This document shows positions 1-7,562 of a DNA stretch of 13,933 bases, piece by piece. The notes under the pieces were generated by a model. That model was not told where the DNA came from and searched no databases. It saw only the letters and a program-made list of their open reading frames with translations. The position numbers and the translations under genes are program-made. The DNA lies in assembly GCA_031257715.1 (NCBI GenBank), contig JAIROE010000185.1, positions 1 through 13,933 of the forward strand, given 5' to 3'. Position 1 is the first letter of the stretch, and every line of letters starts with the position of its first letter. Source of the stretch: Treponema sp. (GTDB lineage: Bacteria; Spirochaetota; Spirochaetia; Treponematales; Breznakiellaceae).

Positions 1-691
1 CAAGCCGCCGCGCCGTCCTTCCGGCGTGGATATCCAGCGGAATGTAAAGGGAGGCGGGGCTGATGCTTTTCCAGAGCCCCATGTCAACGGCGTCTTTTCT
101 TACAAGCCAGCGGAGCGCCAGATTGAGCCGCTTGCAGGCGGAAAAAGACCGGGGATCGGCGATGTGTTTGCTGAACACGCCGCCGTTGGCCCTGGCCGCC
201 GTATCCCTGAAACGGGCCATTCCCCGCCAGATTTCTCCGGGTTCTTCGGATCCGGGCTTTTCAGCCCCGGACCCTTCGGCCCCCGGCTTCCCCGCGAACA
301 GCGCCTCAAGCGATCCGTATTTTTCATGACACGCGCGCAGTCCCCGGCAATAGTATTTGAGATCCCCTTCAAAAAAGGTCCGGTGAATGACGCCGCCGGA
401 AAGTTTTTTCCAGCCGCCGGACATGATGTAATCATGGGGGCTGTTTCCCATGAGGGAAAACATGCGTTCCGCCGAACGGAGGACAAGATCCCGCCTGCCC
501 CACGCTATGGCCGCCGCAAGAAAAGCGGCGTTCTCAATGTCTCCGGGACAGGTATAGCGGCGGGGAAATTTAACGGGATCGGAAGAAATAAATTCCGCCC
601 TGTTGACGCGGGCATACCAGCCGTCAAGGATTTTCCTCTGGCGGGACTTTGTCATGCCCCAGGCGGCCCGCGCCTGGCTTCGGGAGGGCAT
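1..691 (-). CDS. TIGR02757/DUF2400 family protein, partial (C-terminus beyond window)
   Basis: My translation of the minus strand from the ATG at 691-689 is open to the window edge (230 codons). It reads like the uncharacterised TIGR02757 (DUF2400) family: an N-terminal ILDGWYARVNRAEFI block, then DPVKFPRRY, AFLAAAIAWGRRD, MGNSPHDYIMSGGW, GLRACHEKYGSLEALF, FSKHIADP, SACKRLNLALRWLVRKD and finally LYIPLDIHAGRTARRL at the cut edge. Function is unknown. The last motif resembles the D-x-H-x-x-R stretch of helix-hairpin-helix DNA glycosylases, which is inference only. A Gly/Glu/Pro-rich insert (about residues 135-153) sits mid-protein. The ATG lies one base past the stop of the upstream regulator (TGACATG), so translational coupling is likely. 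The only Shine-Dalgarno-like stretch is GGAAAAA inside that gene. A second ATG at 655-653 would drop 12 residues and cannot be excluded. Confidence 0.85.
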   Translation of the reverse strand, partial: MPSRSQARAAWGMTKSRQRKILDGWYARVNRAEFISSDPVKFPRRYTCPGDIENAAFLAAAIAWGRRDLVLRSAERMFSLMGNSPHDYIMSGGWKKLSGGVIHRTFFEGDLKYYCRGLRACHEKYGSLEALFAGKPGAEGSGAEKPGSEEPGEIWRGMARFRDTAARANGGVFSKHIADPRSFSACKRLNLALRWLVRKDAVDMGLWKSISPASLYIPLDIHAGRTARRL

Positions 692-692
692 G

Positions 693-3269
693 TCAGTTTT
701 TTTCCAGAATGCCCATGTTTGTGGCGATACGGATTGCGTCCGCCCGGTTAAGCGCGCCGAGCTTGCCGTAAAGGACGCTGATAATGTTTTTAACAACGCT
801 AAGGTTAAGATTGTGCCCTTCGGCAATCTCTTCCCTCGTAAACCCCCTGGAAAGTTCCTGCAATACCAGCCGTTCCCGTCTGGTAAAGAACACGGCCTCT
901 TTATCCGTCTTTTCTTCCTGACGGAACCGCTCAATTACAAGGGATAATTTCTTGCCGTAAGCCGAAGCGCGGCTCCGCACGGATTCAAGCCAGTCGCGGG
1001 GAATGGTACTCTCGCCACCAAGGACTTCTCCCAAAAGGAGCCGCATGTCTTCTCCCATTTCCACGAAAGGCATGTCAAAGCCGTTGGGAAGGGCCGCTTC
1101 ATAGACCCTCTCCAGAGAAGCCGCCGCGCCCCTGCCGTCTCCAAGACGGAAACGGGCCGCCGCCTCAAGGACGCCCATTTCCAGCATTCCAAGGAGGTAG
1201 CTCCCCAACCCCTGCTGGTTTTTCCTGAAGGTAAGAATATCCAGCACTGCGTCATACTGCCCTTCGGCATAGAAGCACTTTGCCTTCACCAAAGTCTCAA
1301 GGTGGAAAAACGTTGAATTGAGTTCGCTTTCCTCAAATTCATTTCTGAGCCATGAGGCGGTCTTGCCTGATCTTCCCGTATGGGCATAAAACCAGCCGGT
1401 GACAATATCGTGAATAACATGACGGTTAAGATAAGCCTCAATTTCAAGCTGGGATTCAAGCTGTTTCCATATTTCCTTTACACCCTGATAGTCCCCGTAA
1501 TGAAGGCGCAGGCGCAGCAGAAAAAAAAGAGCCCGGTTTTCAGTCTCGTACTGTTCCCTTTCACGGGCCTTGAATACCACCTGCTGGGCATACCGTTCGG
1601 CGCCGCCCGTATCCCCCCTGAAGTAGGCCAGCTCGGCCCAGGCCAGATCATCGATGCCGTAAAAACAGCCGTCACAGGAGCTGACAACATGGGGAATCAC
1701 GCGCGAAAAAGCCGTAATGGCCCTTTCAAATTCCCCCGCCGGCGCGGGCCAGGAGACCTGGCTGACATAGGAAGTGATGTTGGTTTTGGTGATGGGCCCC
1801 TTAAGATGCCGGGGGTGGCGCATGTAGTAATAATTGGCCTTTATGAAATTGGAAAATCCCGAATAATCCCTGGTATACCGGGAGGTCATGAGGGAAATGA
1901 CGCCCAAATGATTGTAGCACCCCATGAGAATATGGGAACTTACAGGACTCGGCGGCAGAGCTTCAAAGTATTGTACGGAGGCGCGAAACCGCTTTTCCGA
2001 TTCCTCAAAGCGTCCAAGATTGTACAGAAGCCTGGAATAAATGACATGGTGCAGAAAAAGATAATCCTCATTCTCCTCGTCCCTGTTCTCCGCCTTTACA
2101 AGCCGGTCCAGGATACCCAGGAAAAAATACACCGCGTCGCGGGGCAGGATCCGGGGGAAAGTATAAATGATATCGACGAGTCCCGCGTAATCTCCCGCCC
2201 GCTCAAGGTTGAGGGCCGCGTCCATGCGGAGGTTATTTTTGAGGCACCATTCGGCCGCCAGAAGGGAAACTTTTCTGATTTCCTCCGCCGGAAGCTCCCC
2301 CTGCCTTTCCCGGAGAAAATCCAGAAAAATTCCGTGGATACGGTAGCCGTGAAGGTAGGTATCAAAACGGATAAACGAAGTCAGTTTTTCCATCTCGCCA
2401 ACAAGTTCCTGCCGGGGAACAAGTTGTTCCAGAAGGTCCATGGGCCAGTATTCCAGAAAGGAAATGCAGACAAGAAATGTCCGCAGTTCCGAAGGCAGCC
2501 CCTTGTAGGTACGCTCGAGACGGGCCCGGATTGCGCCCGTATTGAGAAGGCGCCGGGTGTATTGTTCGCCGCTTTTTTCCATTTCCCCGGCAAGGAAGTT
2601 GACCGCCAGCGCCCAGCCTTCGGTATCGCTGTGGATGTTTTCCAGCTCCAAAGGCGAAAGGGTGATGTTTCGGAGAGCAAAAAAATCCTCCGTTTCCTTT
2701 TTGCTGAACCGCAGTTCGTCCGTCCCCACACGGGCAAGGCGGCCTTTGGAAAGAAGGGGAATGGCGTTGATACCCGGTTCCTTCCGGCAAATAAACAGAA
2801 AGATCAGATTGGGAAGGGACTCGGCAAGGACCCGCTCGATAAACCGCAAAACCGTTTTGGCGTGCAGCAAATGAAAATCGTCGCCGACAAAAACATACTT
2901 CCGCCCGGCAACCATGATCCTGTCCAGCACCGAAAAAAAACGGTGGAACTGCCGGGTCGTTTCCGGGAAACCGGTCTCCACAAGGGCTTTCCTCGCGTCT
3001 TCGCTGTAAAAACCGACGGCATTGGTCAAATTTTCCCAAAAGCGCCGGGAAACATTATCCCGCTCGGAAAACTGCACCCAGACGATCCGCCCGGGTCTTT
3101 TGTGGAAAAACGAAGATGCGGCATAGGTTTTGCCATAACCTTCGCCCGCGGTCATGATGGTCACAAAATTTTGCAGGGACTTTTCCAGAATATCGTCTAT
3201 CCGCCCACGCTCCAGATAAACGCCGCCCGGAACGACCGGCATGTTGGTCTTCGGATCTTTATCTTCCAT
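693..3269 (-). CDS. MalT/LAL-type LuxR-family transcriptional regulator (paralogue 2, 858 aa)
   Basis: This is a large ATP-dependent transcription regulator of the MalT/LAL class: a STAND NTPase, a long helical sensor region and a LuxR DNA-binding domain. The N-terminal NTPase has a Walker A AGEGYGKT (residues 41-48) and a Walker B-like YVFVGDDFHLL (125-135). About 400-780 is helical and TPR-like. The last 68 residues (791-858) form a LuxR helix-turn-helix, with TRRERLVLQELSRGFTREEI followed by KLGALNRADAIRIAT. It is homologous along its whole length to the gene just upstream, sharing for example WVQFSERDN, DTEGWA, SFIRFD, ENRAL and FEESEL. The start is ATG at 3269-3267, 12 bases after the upstream stop. 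No clear ribosome binding site precedes it, suggesting reinitiation from the upstream gene. MalT-type proteins act as signal-gated activators in the cytoplasm. The ligand and targets here cannot be read from sequence. Confidence 0.92.
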   Translation of the reverse strand: MEDKDPKTNMPVVPGGVYLERGRIDDILEKSLQNFVTIMTAGEGYGKTYAASSFFHKRPGRIVWVQFSERDNVSRRFWENLTNAVGFYSEDARKALVETGFPETTRQFHRFFSVLDRIMVAGRKYVFVGDDFHLLHAKTVLRFIERVLAESLPNLIFLFICRKEPGINAIPLLSKGRLARVGTDELRFSKKETEDFFALRNITLSPLELENIHSDTEGWALAVNFLAGEMEKSGEQYTRRLLNTGAIRARLERTYKGLPSELRTFLVCISFLEYWPMDLLEQLVPRQELVGEMEKLTSFIRFDTYLHGYRIHGIFLDFLRERQGELPAEEIRKVSLLAAEWCLKNNLRMDAALNLERAGDYAGLVDIIYTFPRILPRDAVYFFLGILDRLVKAENRDEENEDYLFLHHVIYSRLLYNLGRFEESEKRFRASVQYFEALPPSPVSSHILMGCYNHLGVISLMTSRYTRDYSGFSNFIKANYYYMRHPRHLKGPITKTNITSYVSQVSWPAPAGEFERAITAFSRVIPHVVSSCDGCFYGIDDLAWAELAYFRGDTGGAERYAQQVVFKAREREQYETENRALFFLLRLRLHYGDYQGVKEIWKQLESQLEIEAYLNRHVIHDIVTGWFYAHTGRSGKTASWLRNEFEESELNSTFFHLETLVKAKCFYAEGQYDAVLDILTFRKNQQGLGSYLLGMLEMGVLEAAARFRLGDGRGAAASLERVYEAALPNGFDMPFVEMGEDMRLLLGEVLGGESTIPRDWLESVRSRASAYGKKLSLVIERFRQEEKTDKEAVFFTRRERLVLQELSRGFTREEIAEGHNLNLSVVKNIISVLYGKLGALNRADAIRIATNMGILEKN

Positions 3270-3300
3270 CTGAATCTTGTTTCAACCTGAATCTTGCTTC
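3267..3300 (-). repeat. 17-base tandem duplication at the regulator gene junction
   Basis: Two adjacent 17-base units on the minus strand, GAAGCAAGATTCAGGTT (3300-3284) and GAAACAAGATTCAGATG (3283-3267), match at 14 of 17 positions. The first encodes the tail and most of the stop of the upstream regulator (KQDSG then TGA). The second is a shifted copy that ends in the ATG of the downstream regulator. The whole intergenic space therefore consists of this duplication. Confidence 0.8.
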
Positions 3301-5969
3301 AACAATCCTCTCTCCGTTGCTATCCTCACCGCGTCGGCCTGGTTTAACGCCCCCAATTTATTGTAAATACTTTTAACCACGCTCTTTACGGTGTTAACCG
3401 ATATGGAAGAAGCGCCCGCGATTTCCTCGCGGGTAAGGCCCTGGGAAAGCCCCGTGAGAACCTCCAGTTCCCGGCGGGAAAGTCCCGTGCCCGCAAGCGG
3501 CCGGCGGCCCTGCCCTCCGCCGTCCCTGAATTTTTCCATGACCATCAGTACTTTTTTGGCATAAGTCGAAGACAAGCGGTGAATCCGTTCCAGCCATTCA
3601 CGGGGAACGGCGCATTCGCAAGATCCCTTGAGAATGCCCCCAATCATGGACCGGGTGTCCTTTCCCATTTCGATAAAGGACAGATCAAGACCGTTGGGGG
3701 CCGCAAGCTCCCAGGCCGCCTCCAGCGCGCCGACGGCGCCTTTGATATTGTCAAGGCGGTAATAGCACAGGGCCTCCATGAACTTGAAGAGTATCTTGCC
3801 GAACAGGAGGTTCCCAAAGCTGTTGTAACTGCCCCTCTGGTTTGTCATGGCGGCCATGGAGGCATGGTATCGTCCTTCATGATAATGGTATTTGGCCCGT
3901 ACCAAGACCTCAAGGCCATAGTTCAGGGAACTCAGCTCGCTTTCCTCAAAATCGTTCTTCAGCCAGGAGGCGATTTTGCCGCTTTGCCCCGTCTGAAGAT
4001 AAAACCAGCCCATGATGATATCATGGTATGTATAGCGGTTGAGGTAATTTTCTTGTGAAAGCTGGGCTTTAAGGAGCTTCAGAAAATCCTCTATTTTTTC
4101 ATGATTCCCGTTGTATATGCTGATCCGTATAAGATAGTACAGGGCCCGGTTTTCAATTTCATACTGATTTGCCTGCTGCGCCCTGCGAAGGGCCTGCAGG
4201 GCGAATTGTTCCGCCTCCGCCATATCGGCTCTGAAAAAGGCGTACTCCGCACGGGCAAGCTCGTCAATACCGCTGAAACATCCCCCCATGGTCCGGCTTA
4301 CATAGAAAGCCATGGCGGCATTGGCTTCAATGTACTTTTCAATTTCCCCCTTGTCGGGAACGCTCACCCTGCATACATAGGCGCTGAGGCCCGCCACAAC
4401 TTCAGGTCCCGAAGAGGAATAGCTATGACCGCTTAAACGGTAATATTCGTATCCTTTTTCAAACCAGCGGGTAAAATCATAGTCGCGGGTATGGGTACAG
4501 GCGGTAAGCCCGACGAATCCCAGATGATTGTAACAGCCGCTTAAAGTCAGGTAGTGCGCGGGGCTGGGCTCTTCCGCTTCAAGATCGGCGATGACTTTTT
4601 TTATTTCCGTCACGGCCCGGTCAAACAACTCCAAAATACTGAAGATCTGGAAACGGAGCATCCGGACGGCAGGAATTTTCCGGAATGTCTCTTCCGGGGC
4701 CCTTTCGAGGATTTCAAGGAGAAGCCTTGCGATGCGGTTCGGCAGGGACAGGGGAAAAGCCCGGTAAACGACATCGACGAGCATGTTGTAATCGTGGGCT
4801 TTTTCATAGTAACTGATGGCATCCAGATTCTGGCCGTTCGCCACACACCACGCGGCGGCCCTGGTCCATACATCCTTTTTTTCCTCCTCACTCAATTCAT
4901 TTTGTCTTCCCTTGAGGTAATCAAGAAAAAGATGGTGAATATGATAAGCGTCAAGGTAAGGATCAAAACGGATAAAAGAACCGACGGAGGCCATTTTTTC
5001 CAAAAGCGGGACGCCCCCTTTTCCGCCGTCTGCCGCCGGGTTTTTGGAGGCCAGTTCCTCAAGCAAATTTGAGGCCAGATGATCGACAAGGGACAATTTG
5101 ACAAGGATACGCTGCAGGGCGGGTTCCAGCGGGGCCATGACTTCGCTTTCTATAAGCCTGAAAATATTGGCCCTGAGGGCCTGGGGCACATAGCCCCTTG
5201 TGGGGGGAAGATTCTTGAGCGAAAGGGCCGCCAGATGTATGGCGAAAGCCCATCCTTCCGTATCATTATAGATAAACGAAAGCGTCTGCTGGGACGGGTT
5301 GAGGTTCTGGAGCCTGAAATAGGCGGCCATTTCCTCCCTGTTGAACCGGAGATCCTCCTCGGTGATGCGGGTCACCTGTCCTTTTGAGACCATTTTCATG
5401 AGGTTGAAAGGAGGTTCACTCCGGGAGACAAGAATTGAGGAAATATTGGGAAAAGAAGAGGTAACGGAATGTTCCAGAAAACGAAGCACCATCTTGTCGG
5501 AAATAAGGTGCAGGTCGTCATAAACAAAGATGTACTTGCAGGCGGGATCTACGTCATGCCGGGGGATCTCAAGATAGCGCTCAAACTGCCGTTCCGTAGC
5601 GGGAAAGCCCATCTCCGCGAGTCTTACGGAGCTTTCCCTGCTAAGAGTCGATACGGCGGCGGTAAAATTCTCCCAGAAACGCTCACCTATGTTATCCCGC
5701 TCCGAGAACTGAAGCCAGATGGTACGAGCATCGATTTTATGCACCAGGGAATAGACGGCGTGGGTTTTTCCGTATCCCGCCCCGGCTATAACGGTCACAA
5801 TGGGGCTTTGCAGCGCTTTTTCCAGAAGAATATCAATCCGCGGCCGGGTCAGACTCGTCTGATTCCCGAACAACATGGGAATATTGCTGTGAAAATACTG
5901 ACCCGGAGGAGACTGCTGCGGGGTTTTCGCTCCATTTTCCTTCGGATCCCGGCGGATTATTTCCGGCAT
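3282..5969 (-). CDS. MalT/LAL-type LuxR-family transcriptional regulator (paralogue 1, 895 aa)
   Basis: This is the first gene of the regulator pair, with the same architecture as its downstream paralogue. The STAND-type NTPase has Walker A AGAGYGKT (residues 62-69) and Walker B-like YIFVYDDLHLI (146-156). A long helical sensor region follows, then a C-terminal LuxR helix-turn-helix: LSRRELEVLTGLSQGLTREE, then SISVNTVKSVVKSIYNKLGA. The N-terminus carries about 20 extra polar residues compared with the paralogue. The start is ATG at 5969-5967, preceded by GAGG seven bases upstream (AGAGGATAGGATATG). That is a good ribosome binding site and makes this the translational entry point of the operon. 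An AT-rich promoter region lies upstream. By analogy to MalT it probably binds ATP and a small inducer, oligomerises and activates transcription. The inducer is unknown. No sugar-transport or catabolic gene in the window hints at a target. Confidence 0.93.
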   Translation of the reverse strand: MPEIIRRDPKENGAKTPQQSPPGQYFHSNIPMLFGNQTSLTRPRIDILLEKALQSPIVTVIAGAGYGKTHAVYSLVHKIDARTIWLQFSERDNIGERFWENFTAAVSTLSRESSVRLAEMGFPATERQFERYLEIPRHDVDPACKYIFVYDDLHLISDKMVLRFLEHSVTSSFPNISSILVSRSEPPFNLMKMVSKGQVTRITEEDLRFNREEMAAYFRLQNLNPSQQTLSFIYNDTEGWAFAIHLAALSLKNLPPTRGYVPQALRANIFRLIESEVMAPLEPALQRILVKLSLVDHLASNLLEELASKNPAADGGKGGVPLLEKMASVGSFIRFDPYLDAYHIHHLFLDYLKGRQNELSEEEKKDVWTRAAAWCVANGQNLDAISYYEKAHDYNMLVDVVYRAFPLSLPNRIARLLLEILERAPEETFRKIPAVRMLRFQIFSILELFDRAVTEIKKVIADLEAEEPSPAHYLTLSGCYNHLGFVGLTACTHTRDYDFTRWFEKGYEYYRLSGHSYSSSGPEVVAGLSAYVCRVSVPDKGEIEKYIEANAAMAFYVSRTMGGCFSGIDELARAEYAFFRADMAEAEQFALQALRRAQQANQYEIENRALYYLIRISIYNGNHEKIEDFLKLLKAQLSQENYLNRYTYHDIIMGWFYLQTGQSGKIASWLKNDFEESELSSLNYGLEVLVRAKYHYHEGRYHASMAAMTNQRGSYNSFGNLLFGKILFKFMEALCYYRLDNIKGAVGALEAAWELAAPNGLDLSFIEMGKDTRSMIGGILKGSCECAVPREWLERIHRLSSTYAKKVLMVMEKFRDGGGQGRRPLAGTGLSRRELEVLTGLSQGLTREEIAGASSISVNTVKSVVKSIYNKLGALNQADAVRIATERGLLKQDSG

Positions 5970-5992
5970 ATCCTATCCTCTTTTTGTACTAT

Positions 5993-6039
5993 ATTTTAAC
6001 TCATGGTAGTATTTTAACATAATATTTAAAAAAGGTAAA
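5993..6039 (-). promoter_or_regulatory. Candidate sigma-70-type promoter for the regulator operon
   Basis: On the minus strand TTTACC (6039-6034) is followed after 17 bases by TAAAAT (6016-6011, 5 of 6 to the -10 consensus). Transcription would start near 6004, leaving a leader of about 35 bases that contains the ribosome binding site. A second GTTAAAATA lies 18 bases downstream (its TAAAAT at 5998-5993), forming a direct repeat. It could be a second -10 or part of a protein-binding site. Positions are from inspection only. Confidence 0.45.
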
Positions 6040-6071
6040 GAAAATAATAACTTTTTTAGCTCACAATATCG

Positions 6072-6101
6072 AATATTTCAGGTTAACCGGGGCCTTGTCA
6101 A
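6072..6101 (-). promoter_or_regulatory. Weaker alternative promoter downstream of guaB
   Basis: A perfect TTGACA (6101-6096) on the minus strand is followed after 18 bases by AATATT (6077-6072, 4 of 6). It lies just after the guaB stop codon and could give the regulators a second, longer transcript. No rho-independent terminator is visible between guaB and this site, so read-through from purB-guaB into the regulators is also possible. Confidence 0.25.
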
Positions 6102-6123
6102 CCTCCATTCCAGGGTTTCACCG

Positions 6124-7560
6124 TCATATCCGGGAATAGTTCGGGGCCTCCTGGGTTATGGTTATGTCGTGGGCGTGACTTTCCCTGAGGCCCGCAGCGG
6201 TTATACGGCAGAATTTCCGGTAGTTCCTCAGTTCCTCTATGCTCTTGCAGCCGCAGTAGCCCATGCCCTTGCGGAGCCCCGAAACAAGCTGGTTCATGTA
6301 GAACCGCAGTTCGCCCTTGTAGGGAACCCGGCCTTCTATGCCTTCGGGCACCGGTTCCTCATCCTTTCCTATCTGATAGCGATCGCCCGAACCGTCGTGA
6401 ATGGCCCCCATGCTCCCCATCCCCCGGTATTCCTTGTAGATACGCCCGTCAAAAATGATTTCGCTGCCCGGCGCCTCCTTGAGCCCCGCGAAAAGGTTCC
6501 CTATCATCACCGCCCCGGCGCCGGCGCCTATGGCTTTGGTGATATCCCCGGAAAATTTGATACCCCCGTCCGCGATAACCGCGACACCCGATTTGGCCGC
6601 CTCTTCGGCGCAGTCCCACACGGCGGTAAACTGGGGTACGCCGATACCGGCCACGATGCGGGTGGTGCAGATGGAACCGGGTCCTATACCGACTTTTACT
6701 ACGTCGGCTCCCGCCTCAATAAGCCGGCGGGTCCCCTCCCTTGAGGCGACATTGCCGCCTATCACGGGAAGGCCGAATTTCTTTTTGATGCCGCTGACCG
6801 CGTCCATGACGTTTCTGGAATCGCCGTGCGCCGTATCAAGGACCACAAAATCAACCTTGGCGTTTTTAAGGAGGGGAAGGCGCACCTCGTAATCCTGGGG
6901 AGACACCGCCGCGCCTACGATGAGCCTTCCCCCCCGGTCAAGAGCGGCCCGCGGAAAGCTGGCGTGCTTCTCCATATCCTTTACGGTAACAAGCCCCTTG
7001 AGCCGGCCCCCTCCGTCTACTATGGGAAGTTTTTCAATGCGGTGTTTGTCGAACTTTTCACGGGCGTCCGCCACGGAAGGCTCCCCTTCCACCACGACGG
7101 GATTTTTTGTCATCACCCCGGAAACAGGAAGAGACTCGTCCCGGCAGAATCTGAGATCGCGGCTCGTGATGATCCCCGTAAGGCGTCCGTCCCCGTTGAG
7201 CACCGGCATCCCCGAAACATGGTACTGATCCCGCAGTGCAATCACGTCCCTTATCTTCGCGTCTTCGGTAACGGTCACAGGCGAATCAATGATCCAGTTA
7301 AGAAAGCGCTTGACATTCCCCGCCTGACGGGCCTGCTCGGCGGGGCTTAAGTTCCTGTGTATCACCCCGGAACCTCCCTCAAGGGCGATTGCGATGGCAA
7401 GCTTCTCCTCGGTTACCGTGTCCATTGCCGCCGAAATAACCGGCACATTGAGCACCACCCCGTCGCACAGCACAGAACGGACATCGCAGTCCCTGGGAAG
7501 CACATCGCTGTAACCGGGGAGAAGAAGAACATCATCATAGGAAAGGGCTTCGCTAAACAT
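6124..7560 (-). CDS. guaB: Inosine-5'-monophosphate dehydrogenase
   Basis: Oxidises IMP to XMP with NAD+, the committed step to GMP, in the cytoplasm. The 478-residue length is normal for bacterial IMPDH. The N-terminal strand and barrel entry read SYDDVLLLPGYS and ISAAMDT. Two CBS domains occupy about residues 88-200 (HVSGMPVLNGDGRLTGIITS and IEKLPIVDGGGRLKGLVTVK). The catalytic loop GIGPGSICTT holds Cys298. A phosphate-binding DGGIKFSGDI follows at 331-340. The flap has the Arg-Tyr pair in SGDRYQIG (R394-Y395), then PEGIEGRVPYKG. The C-terminus GLRESHAHDITIT is canonical. The start is ATG at 7560-7558, two bases after the purB stop. A full GGAGG (7572-7568) lies inside the end of purB, seven bases before the ATG, so the gene is co-transcribed with purB and has its own strong ribosome binding site. 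All expected catalytic residues are present. Confidence 0.98.
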   Translation of the reverse strand: MFSEALSYDDVLLLPGYSDVLPRDCDVRSVLCDGVVLNVPVISAAMDTVTEEKLAIAIALEGGSGVIHRNLSPAEQARQAGNVKRFLNWIIDSPVTVTEDAKIRDVIALRDQYHVSGMPVLNGDGRLTGIITSRDLRFCRDESLPVSGVMTKNPVVVEGEPSVADAREKFDKHRIEKLPIVDGGGRLKGLVTVKDMEKHASFPRAALDRGGRLIVGAAVSPQDYEVRLPLLKNAKVDFVVLDTAHGDSRNVMDAVSGIKKKFGLPVIGGNVASREGTRRLIEAGADVVKVGIGPGSICTTRIVAGIGVPQFTAVWDCAEEAAKSGVAVIADGGIKFSGDITKAIGAGAGAVMIGNLFAGLKEAPGSEIIFDGRIYKEYRGMGSMGAIHDGSGDRYQIGKDEEPVPEGIEGRVPYKGELRFYMNQLVSGLRKGMGYCGCKSIEELRNYRKFCRITAAGLRESHAHDITITQEAPNYSRI

Positions 7561-7562
7561 CG

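Noticed and set aside
100..486. Minus-strand frame of 128 codons inside the TIGR02757 gene
   Set aside because: It is in another frame from the family match and is Pro/Gly/Ser/Arg-rich low-complexity translation.
26..751. Plus-strand open frame over the TIGR02757 gene
   Set aside because: The minus-strand frame from 691 matches a known family throughout; the plus-strand frame is its shadow.
1380..3290. Long open frame on the plus strand (636 codons) across the second regulator
   Set aside because: It is antisense to a well-supported MalT-like gene, has no recognisable motif, and is explained by GC-rich third positions leaving the opposite strand open.
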